Assembly (NCBI GenBank): GCA_020639075.1
Contig: JACKHI010000001.1
Coordinates: 1,488,001 to 1,552,000 of the forward strand
Length of the DNA: 64,000 nt
Reading direction: 5' to 3'
From: Phycisphaerales bacterium
GTDB taxonomy: Bacteria; Planctomycetota; Phycisphaerae; UBA1845; UTPLA1
Shown: positions 57,847-64,000 of the stretch, piece after piece
How positions within the stretch are numbered: the stretch's first letter is position 1
Layout: each line of letters begins with the position of its first letter
The notes under the pieces: generated by a model
What the model saw: only the letters and a program-made list of their open reading frames with translations
What the model was told of the DNA's origin: nothing
Database searches by the model: none
Translations under genes and position numbers: made by a program

Positions 57847-60800
57847 TCGTCAGCCACCGCCTCATCCGAAAGCGTCAGGTAGTCGCGCAATTCCGTCGTC
57901 GTCAGGTTTGTCAGCCAATCATCGCCGCTGCCGACGATCTGCTCCGTCAAAGCCGACTTCTCCTGCAACAGTTTGTCGATTCGATCTTCGACGGTCCCGA
58001 TGCAGACGAACTTGTGTACCTGAACCCGCCTTGTCTGACCGATGCGATGCGCCCGATCCGTTGCCTGATTCTCGACGGCGGGATTCCACCAGCGATCAAA
58101 ATGAAACACGTGATTCGCGCGCGTGAGATTCAAGCCGAAACCGCCCGCCCGCAGCGAAAGCAGGAAGATCGGCATCTTTGCGTCGCCCGCCTGGAAACTC
58201 TCCACCATCTTGTCGCGCTGCTTGGACGTCGTCCCTCCATGCATGAATGGAACATCGATCCCCAGCCGCGACTTGAACATCCGCGCCAACAAGTCGCCCA
58301 TCTCGCGGTATTGCGTGAACACCAGCGCCGCATCGCCTTCTTCGATCACTTCCTCCAGCATCTCGACGATTCGCTCGCACTTGCCGCTGCGGCCGTCGAG
58401 TCCGCGGCCTTCGTCGTTGTAGTGTGCCGGATGATTGCAAACCTGCTTCAGCCGCGTCAGCGTCGTCAGGATCAATCCGCGACGTCGTATGCCGTCCGCC
58501 CCCTCGATCGCCGTCAGCATCTGATCCACCACGCGCCGATACAGCGTCGCCTGCTCCGTCGTCAGGTTGCAGAAGACGCGCATCTCCATCTTGTCCGGCA
58601 GATCGCACTCGACGGACGGATCGCTCTTCAGTCGCCGCAGCAGGAATGGGCGAATCAGCCTCCGCAAATCCGCCGCCTTCTGTCGATCTCCCATCCGCTC
58701 GATCGGCACGGCGAAACGCTCACGGAATCGCCCCGCCGAGCCCAGCAGCCCCGGATTCAGCATCTCCATGATCGACCACAGCTCGGAAAGGTGGTTCTCC
58801 AGGGGCGTGCCCGTCAACGCCAGCTTCTGCGGCGCCGCGAGCTTGCGGACCGCGATCGTCTGATTCGCGCTCGGGTTCTTGATCTTTTGCGCCTCGTCGA
58901 GGGCAATCCGGAACCAGTCGACTTTGCTCAATACGTCGAAGTCACGATGTGCCAATCCGTATGTGGTGATGACGACGTCGCTATCGGACGCCGTGGACAC
59001 GAATGTGTTGCCGCTCAATCGCTCGGGACCGTGATGCACGAGCGTCTTGAGCCCCTTGCCGAACCGCTGAATCTCGCGATTCCAGTTGCCCACGACCGAC
59101 ATCGGAACGAACAGCAGCGTCGGCCCGACATCCGCGCCCTTCTCCCGCTCGTGCAGAAGCAACGCGATTAACTGGATTGTCTTGCCCAAACCCATGTCAT
59201 CAGCAAGGCACCCGCCGATGCCGAGACGACGCAGGAAAGCCAGCCATGCAAGCCCGCGCAACTGATAGGGCCGGAGTTCGCCCATGAAACCTGCCGGCTG
59301 CGGTACGTCTGCGACTGTCGCCTCCGGGAGACCGTCCAATAGGCGCGCGACCCAATCCGTCCCCGTCATGCCGACGATCGGAAGCCCCGCATCAATTTCC
59401 TCGGCGCCCGCGGAGATTCGCATCGCCTCGATCAGGTTCATGCTGCCGCGCGGCTGCTTGCGCATGAACGCCAGCGCTCGCCGGGCCGCTTCCTGATCCA
59501 GTTCCATCCATTCGCCGTGAATACGCACGAGCGACGACTGCTCCTCGACGAGCCTTTCAAACTCATCGAGCGTCAGATGGCGATCCCCGACCGCCACGCG
59601 CCAGTCGAAGTCGATCACGCTGTTCAGACCGAAATTGTCCAGCGACAGGTCCGACGATCGACCGCCCGATCGCGGCTCTCGCGGCGACACATGCAGCTCC
59701 ATCCCGAGGCGCCGCTCGCCCATGTCCGCCCAGTCCGGCAGGCGAACGACGAAGCCCTGCGCCTCCAGCAACGGCGCCGCCTCGCGAACGAATCCCAGCG
59801 TTTCGTTGGCGCTCAGATCGACGCCTGACGGCACGCTCCGGCGAAACGCCCGCTCGATCGGGCCGAAACTCGCCGCCGCACGACGCAACTCCCTGGACAC
59901 ATGCTCACGCCGATTCACCAGGTGCCGACGGATGATCGAAGGTCCGGAACCCGTTTCCTCCCAAAGCCCCGCCATCTCAAGATCGCGCCGCGTGACGGGA
60001 TCGCGAAGCCCGAACGACAAACGCCAAACGCGTTCGTGATCGGCCTCCAGCGCCTCATCCGGATCGCGCAGCGAAAACACGATCTCGGGTACGGCGCCCG
60101 CTTCACCACCCTGCCCCTCCAGCGACGCCATCCAGCCGCGCACCTGCGACACTGTCGCATCGATCTCCGGCGCATCTTCGCCCTGCGGCCAGATGAAGGG
60201 TCCATCGGCATTCAGCAGTGACGCCAGCCAGCACAGATCCCAATCGCCCTCTTTCCGCGCGCGATCGTGGAACTGTTTGAAGAATTCGTCGCCCGTCACG
60301 GATCGCAGAACGAGCGCCTCCGCCGTTTCCGTCAGGAATGTGTCGACGAGCATCGTTGATTGCGCCGCAAAGTCCCCGCGCTCCAGCGACGACAGCGCAA
60401 CCGGCGGCATCGCCGACGCGACTCGCTCAAGCCACTGCAGTTCCGCAGCGCTGTCCACGAACACGCGCCAGCGCCCGCGGATCTGATTGCCGTCGGTAAT
60501 ATCCAGATCCGGCGCGAACTGCCGGCGCGTCAATAACGAGCAAACATAATTCGCCAGCAGTGCCCAGTAACACACGGACTCGCCCAACCGGCGTTCGGAC
60601 CGACGTCTCAGGCTTGTGAGGAAATCGATGGCATCGGCCGCTTCCAGCCGCAGGCACGGCACGTCTTGCACCGCGTCGTAATCCGGCAATCTCAAACGGA
60701 TCGAGCCGTCACCGGCGACCGAGGCCAGCAAACCGTCAGGAGAGACTTCGCCGGCTTCGGCGTGTAGCTCGGCGATTGTCAGGAACCGCCCCGCCTGTCT

Positions 60801-61010
60801 ATCCGCCGGCCTCTCGACCGATGCTCCCGCGGCATTCAGCGAATCCGTCGAACCTGCCGACGCTCGCGGCGACAGACCGATCTCGCCCCAGAGAATCAGC
60901 GCCGGCGGCTGCCATATACCGTGAAGCCGCGGCTCCGGCCGAGGCGCCGCCTTGGACGTTTCTGTGTCGAGTTGATCTGTATTGGCTTGCAGGTCTCCCC
61001 CGATGCTCAC
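57843..61010 (-). CDS. SNF2-family helicase-like ATPase
   Basis: A 1055-residue bacterial SNF2 ATPase. Motif I is DDMGLGKTIQL (about residue 605), motif II is LDEAQKIKN (about 705), and ALTGTPLENHLSELWSIMEM is the conserved motif III region. The helicase C half has LVFTQYREMGDLLARM, LSLRAGGFGLNLTRANHV and DRAHRIGQTRRVQVHKF (about 985). The N-terminal 550 residues include the SNF2-associated region (GFVVRLPDWADMGERRLGME). It would move along duplex DNA or displace bound proteins. Its start overlaps the end of the transporter gene by four bases. No SWIM zinc module or restriction partners are nearby, so a defence role is not supported. Confidence 0.93.
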   Translation of the reverse strand: MSIGGDLQANTDQLDTETSKAAPRPEPRLHGIWQPPALILWGEIGLSPRASAGSTDSLNAAGASVERPADRQAGRFLTIAELHAEAGEVSPDGLLASVAGDGSIRLRLPDYDAVQDVPCLRLEAADAIDFLTSLRRRSERRLGESVCYWALLANYVCSLLTRRQFAPDLDITDGNQIRGRWRVFVDSAAELQWLERVASAMPPVALSSLERGDFAAQSTMLVDTFLTETAEALVLRSVTGDEFFKQFHDRARKEGDWDLCWLASLLNADGPFIWPQGEDAPEIDATVSQVRGWMASLEGQGGEAGAVPEIVFSLRDPDEALEADHERVWRLSFGLRDPVTRRDLEMAGLWEETGSGPSIIRRHLVNRREHVSRELRRAAASFGPIERAFRRSVPSGVDLSANETLGFVREAAPLLEAQGFVVRLPDWADMGERRLGMELHVSPREPRSGGRSSDLSLDNFGLNSVIDFDWRVAVGDRHLTLDEFERLVEEQSSLVRIHGEWMELDQEAARRALAFMRKQPRGSMNLIEAMRISAGAEEIDAGLPIVGMTGTDWVARLLDGLPEATVADVPQPAGFMGELRPYQLRGLAWLAFLRRLGIGGCLADDMGLGKTIQLIALLLHEREKGADVGPTLLFVPMSVVGNWNREIQRFGKGLKTLVHHGPERLSGNTFVSTASDSDVVITTYGLAHRDFDVLSKVDWFRIALDEAQKIKNPSANQTIAVRKLAAPQKLALTGTPLENHLSELWSIMEMLNPGLLGSAGRFRERFAVPIERMGDRQKAADLRRLIRPFLLRRLKSDPSVECDLPDKMEMRVFCNLTTEQATLYRRVVDQMLTAIEGADGIRRRGLILTTLTRLKQVCNHPAHYNDEGRGLDGRSGKCERIVEMLEEVIEEGDAALVFTQYREMGDLLARMFKSRLGIDVPFMHGGTTSKQRDKMVESFQAGDAKMPIFLLSLRAGGFGLNLTRANHVFHFDRWWNPAVENQATDRAHRIGQTRRVQVHKFVCIGTVEDRIDKLLQEKSALTEQIVGSGDDWLTNLTTTELRDYLTLSDEAVADE

Positions 61011-61810
61011 AATGCGTGCTCTCGATGCGGGTCAATTTTCAGAAACTTGGAAAGATAATGCACGCCGACGTAGAAGGGAATCGTGTCGAGCAGCGCGGCA
61101 ACCATTTTGAAGACATAGCCGGCTGCGATAAACGCGACCAATTGTGGGAAAACCGCCTTGTCCGCCTCTATCGGGAGTGCGTGGGCGTAGTAATGCGTTA
61201 TTAAAATCACAGCCACGGTATCGACAAGCTGACTCACGAGCGTCGAGCCGTTGTTACGCAACCAGAGGTGCTTGCCCTTCGTCAGCCCCTTCCAGAAGTG
61301 AAACAGGTAAACGTCGCAGAACTGGGCCGCCAGATACGCGATCATTGACGCCGACACCGCCCCGAACGCGAGCTTCTTCACTTCGAAGAACACCGGTAGC
61401 CGACCCGCTACGTCACGAACCACCTCGCCGTCCACCATGTCCGGCCCCGGCAATGCCGATCCGAGCCACAGGATGAAGACCACCCACACGTTCAGCAGCA
61501 GCCCGATCCATACCACGAAATTCGCCCGCCGCCGACCGTACAACTCGCTGATGAAATCCGTGCACAGAAACGTCATCGGGTACGGAAGCACGCCGACGGC
61601 GACCACGAAGGGAATCCTGGTGCCAAATATCGTAAACGAGAAATCGATGAATCGCGTGATGCCGAGAATGTTCAGCATCGCCAGGGTGCCGAGAAACAGG
61701 CCCGCCAGCACGAGAAACACCCGCTCTCGCCGCTCGTGCAGCACGCTGTCTTCATACTCGTAAGGCAACTCGGCCGACATCGCGGGGAGCCTAGCCAGCG
61801 CCGCACTCAT
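61007..61810 (-). CDS. Queuosine precursor transporter (VUT/YhhQ family)
   Basis: A 267-residue membrane protein of the ECF-like VUT family that takes up 7-deazaguanine precursors of queuosine. The family signature is seen in VGVLPYPMTFLCTDFISELY followed by GRRRANFVVW. Six hydrophobic helices are evident, and the pair QFCDVYLFHFWKGLTKGKHL and STLVSQLVDTVAVILITHYY is typical. The frame is open to 62053, but that part overlaps the divergent SDR leader, so I choose the ATG at 61810 (61780 is an alternative; neither has a good ribosome site). It overlaps the SNF2 gene start by four bases. Confidence 0.88.
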   Translation of the reverse strand: MSAALARLPAMSAELPYEYEDSVLHERRERVFLVLAGLFLGTLAMLNILGITRFIDFSFTIFGTRIPFVVAVGVLPYPMTFLCTDFISELYGRRRANFVVWIGLLLNVWVVFILWLGSALPGPDMVDGEVVRDVAGRLPVFFEVKKLAFGAVSASMIAYLAAQFCDVYLFHFWKGLTKGKHLWLRNNGSTLVSQLVDTVAVILITHYYAHALPIEADKAVFPQLVAFIAAGYVFKMVAALLDTIPFYVGVHYLSKFLKIDPHREHAL

Positions 61811-62014
61811 CGTCAACGAAGCGCCGTAACGGAGAACTTGGCCGCCTCCCATACAGAGGGGCCCACCGCCAACATGCGTCGCGCCATCGCCAACCGGCCC
61901 GCTCGAAGCGCCCCCTCGGCGCCGCATCAACGCGCCCGATTGCGCTCTGAGGCGATTCTCGTTAGAATCCCCCGAACGAATTCCGACAAACGCATAACAA
62001 CCCAGGGACTCCGA

Positions 62015-62815
62015 ATGAACCTCCCCGATGACTACAGCCTTGCAGGGAAACACGCCGTCATCTGCGGCAGCACACAGGGCATCGGTCTCGCCTGCGCCAC
62101 GCGATTCGCTGAACTCGGCGCAACCTGTACCCTCATCGCCCGCGACGAAGCCGCCCTACAGACGGCCGTCGCAGCCCTGCCGACACCCGCCGGCCAGAAA
62201 CACCATTTCGCCGTCGCCGATTTCTCCGACCAGGCCCAAGTGAAAAGCGCGATCGAGGGCACGCTGAAAAACTACGGCGACGTACAAGTCCTTTTGAACA
62301 ACACAGGCGGACCGCCGCATGGCGCCATCGTCGAAGCCGATCCGCAGGCATTCACGCGCGCCATCGCCATGCATGTCGGAAATAACCAGATCCTCGTTCA
62401 GGCGGTTCTCCCCGGGATGAAGAACGCGAAGTTCGGTCGCATTATCAACATCATCTCGACGTCAGTGAAGGAGCCTATCCCCGGTCTCGGCATCTCCAAC
62501 ACGACGCGATGGGCCGTCGCCGCGTGGGCGAAGACCACGGCCGGCGAAGTCGCCAGGTTCGGCATCACCGTCAACAACGTCCTGCCCGGATACACGGACA
62601 CAGCCCGACTCGGCTCGCTTATCAAGGCCAAAGCCGCGGCGGGCAGCACAAGCGAAACCGCAGTCGCCGACGCGATGGTCTCGAAAATCCCAATGGCCAG
62701 GCTTGGTGAACCGAAGGAAATCGCCGCCGCCGCCGGCTTCCTCGCATCGCCGGCCGCGTCGTACATCACCGGCATCAACGTTCCCGTCGACGGCGGCAGG
62801 CTGGCAAGCATGTAA
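62015..62815 (+). CDS. Short-chain dehydrogenase/reductase with altered active site
   Basis: A 266-residue Rossmann protein. The cofactor loop CGSTQGIGLACA (residues about 17-28) and NNTGGPP (NAG-like motif) are intact. The Ser of the triad is present (IINIISTSVKEPIPGLG), but the usual Tyr-x-x-x-Lys is replaced by SNTTRWAVAAWAK, with Asn and Arg at the catalytic places. This altered motif marks a known subgroup of SDRs whose activity is uncertain. Its stop codon is 37 bp before the AMS dehydrogenase gene on the same strand, so it probably belongs to the tryptophan/kynurenine catabolic set. Frame is open upstream to 61736; MNLPDDYSLAG fits the family start. Confidence 0.8.
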   Translation: MNLPDDYSLAGKHAVICGSTQGIGLACATRFAELGATCTLIARDEAALQTAVAALPTPAGQKHHFAVADFSDQAQVKSAIEGTLKNYGDVQVLLNNTGGPPHGAIVEADPQAFTRAIAMHVGNNQILVQAVLPGMKNAKFGRIINIISTSVKEPIPGLGISNTTRWAVAAWAKTTAGEVARFGITVNNVLPGYTDTARLGSLIKAKAAAGSTSETAVADAMVSKIPMARLGEPKEIAAAAGFLASPAASYITGINVPVDGGRLASM

Positions 62816-62852
62816 CCCCACGGCACATGGCCATTCATCAATCGAAGACAAA

Positions 62853-64000
62853 ATGCACCAGCTCACCAACTACATCAACGGAGAAAAAGTCCCGCCAGCC
62901 GGCGGCGCTTACCTCGATAACATCAATCCCGCCACCGGCGCTGTCTTTTCGAAAGTCCCCGACTCCGACGCCGCCGATGTCGAAGCCGCCGTTGCAGCCG
63001 CCGATCGCGCATTCCCCATCTGGTCAAAGACGCCCGCCGACGAGCGCTCGCGCATCCTCCTCCGCATGGCCGACCTGATCGAATCGCGGCTCGACGAATT
63101 CGCCCGCGCCGAGACCGACGACAACGGCAAATGCCTCTCCCTCGCCCGAACCGTCGACATCCCACGCGCCGTGAAAAACCTCCGCTTCTTCGCCACCGCT
63201 ATCCTTCACACGCAATCCGAATCCCACGTGACCGACGGCCAGGCGCTGAACTACACGCTCCGAAAACCCCGCGGCGTCTGCGGTCTCATCTCCCCGTGGA
63301 ACCTGCCGCTCTATCTGTTCACGTGGAAGATCGCCCCGGCCATTGCGACGGGGAACACCGCCGTCGCCAAACCGTCCGAAGTCACGCCCGTGACCGCCGC
63401 CATGCTCGCCGATGTCGCCATCGAAGCCGGTCTGCCCGCCGGCGTGCTCAACATCGTCCATGGGCTGGGCGCCAAGGCCGGCGCAGCCATCGTGTCGCAC
63501 CCGAAGATCACGACAATCTCCTTCACCGGCGGTACGGTCACCGGCCGCGCCATCGCCGCCGTCGCCGCGCCGATGTTCAAGAAAATCTCGCTGGAACTCG
63601 GCGGCAAGAATCCGACGATCGTCTTCGCCGATGCCGACATGAAGAAGGCCCTACCAACGAGCGTCCGCGCCGCCTTCGCCAATCAGGGCCAGATCTGTCT
63701 CTGCGGCTCGCGCCTCTTCGTGGAGCGATCGATCTGCGACGACTTCACGGCGAAGTTCGTCGCCGCCGCGAAACAAATCCGCGTCGGCGATCCGCTCGAA
63801 GAATCGTCTGCAATGGGGGCCCTTGTCTCAAAGGCCCAGCTCGACAAAGTGAGCCAATACGTCGCACTCGCGAAGGAAGAAGGCGGCGAGATCCTCTGCG
63901 GCGGCGAACCACCAGCCCCTGTGAACGACCGCTGCAAAAACGGTTACTTCGTCCAGCCCACCGTCATCGCCGGCCTGAGCCACTCCTGCCGCGTCAACCA
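62853..64000 (+). CDS. 2-aminomuconate semialdehyde dehydrogenase, C-terminus beyond the right edge
   Basis: 382 codons of an aldehyde dehydrogenase with no stop before the window edge (full length about 490). It closely resembles the aminomuconate/hydroxymuconate semialdehyde dehydrogenase group (human ALDH8A1 type). Diagnostic stretches are CGLISPWNLPLYLFTWKIAP, SLELGGKNPTIVFADADM (catalytic Glu near residue 248) and FANQGQICLCGSR (catalytic Cys near 281). It would oxidise 2-aminomuconate 6-semialdehyde with NAD in the kynurenine branch of tryptophan catabolism. The ATG at 62853 begins MHQLTNYINGEKVPP. It supports the kynA/kynB/kmo assignment 10 kb away. Confidence 0.88.
   Translation, partial: MHQLTNYINGEKVPPAGGAYLDNINPATGAVFSKVPDSDAADVEAAVAAADRAFPIWSKTPADERSRILLRMADLIESRLDEFARAETDDNGKCLSLARTVDIPRAVKNLRFFATAILHTQSESHVTDGQALNYTLRKPRGVCGLISPWNLPLYLFTWKIAPAIATGNTAVAKPSEVTPVTAAMLADVAIEAGLPAGVLNIVHGLGAKAGAAIVSHPKITTISFTGGTVTGRAIAAVAAPMFKKISLELGGKNPTIVFADADMKKALPTSVRAAFANQGQICLCGSRLFVERSICDDFTAKFVAAAKQIRVGDPLEESSAMGALVSKAQLDKVSQYVALAKEEGGEILCGGEPPAPVNDRCKNGYFVQPTVIAGLSHSCRVN

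Noticed and set aside
57843..61010. SNF2 gene as part of a DISARM-like or restriction defence system
   Set aside because: No methylase, nuclease, PLD or DUF1998 partner is nearby; neighbours are a transporter and small unknown genes.

Overview
The window reads as a chromosomal segment of a GC-rich planctomycete-type bacterium. The signs are three exported proteins with PEP-CTERM sorting tails, a short ECF sigma factor overlapping a Ser/Thr kinase with TPRs, very large coiled-coil proteins, an mraZ gene outside any division (dcw) cluster, and many isolated minus-strand genes. This placement is inferred from gene content; there is no rRNA in the window.

Left part (1-22.9 kb, almost all minus strand): the end of a cardiolipin synthase, a class V PLP enzyme, a PEP-CTERM protein, an M20 peptidase, a plus-strand BFD-like [2Fe-2S] protein, and then a helix-rich intergenic stretch (5.5-5.93 kb) with a terminator-like hairpin on each strand. 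Orphan mraZ follows, with its own GTGG-box operator. Next comes a four-gene minus-strand run: a two-FHA coiled-coil protein, a 2296-residue coiled-coil membrane protein with a Wzz-like C-terminal half, a GT4 glycosyltransferase and an exported protein of unknown function. This is the most unusual assembly in the window. A proteostasis operon (tig, clpP, clpP, lipoprotein gene) and tRNA-Gly(GCC) close this part.

Middle (23-32.8 kb): a MauG-like di-haem peroxidase, a DeoR-type HTH regulator, the glycine cleavage genes gcvT-gcvH-gcvP on the minus strand, and two plus-strand glycosyltransferases.

Accessory region (32.8-43.4 kb): an IS1380-family element inserted with a CTAG target duplication into a short intergenic repeat, a DUF4253 protein, an exact 21-bp-period repeat array, a YwgA-like/HD-phosphohydrolase pair bracketed by two copies of one coding sequence, gene fragments (beta-helix, ROCO/COR, kynB 3' end), a small CxxC protein and a BLUF protein lacking key photocycle residues.

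Right part (43.5-64 kb): exported PEP-CTERM and lipoproteins, the ECF sigma/kinase pair, then the tryptophan-kynurenine genes kmo-kynA-kynB behind a large repetitive secreted protein. After these come a P-loop protein, a small acidic protein, a SNF2 helicase and a queuosine-precursor transporter. Divergent from these, an atypical SDR and a truncated 2-aminomuconate semialdehyde dehydrogenase run off the right edge. Together the kynurenine enzymes point to catabolism of tryptophan through 3-hydroxyanthranilate and aminomuconate. Kynureninase, 3-hydroxyanthranilate dioxygenase and ACMS decarboxylase are not in the window.
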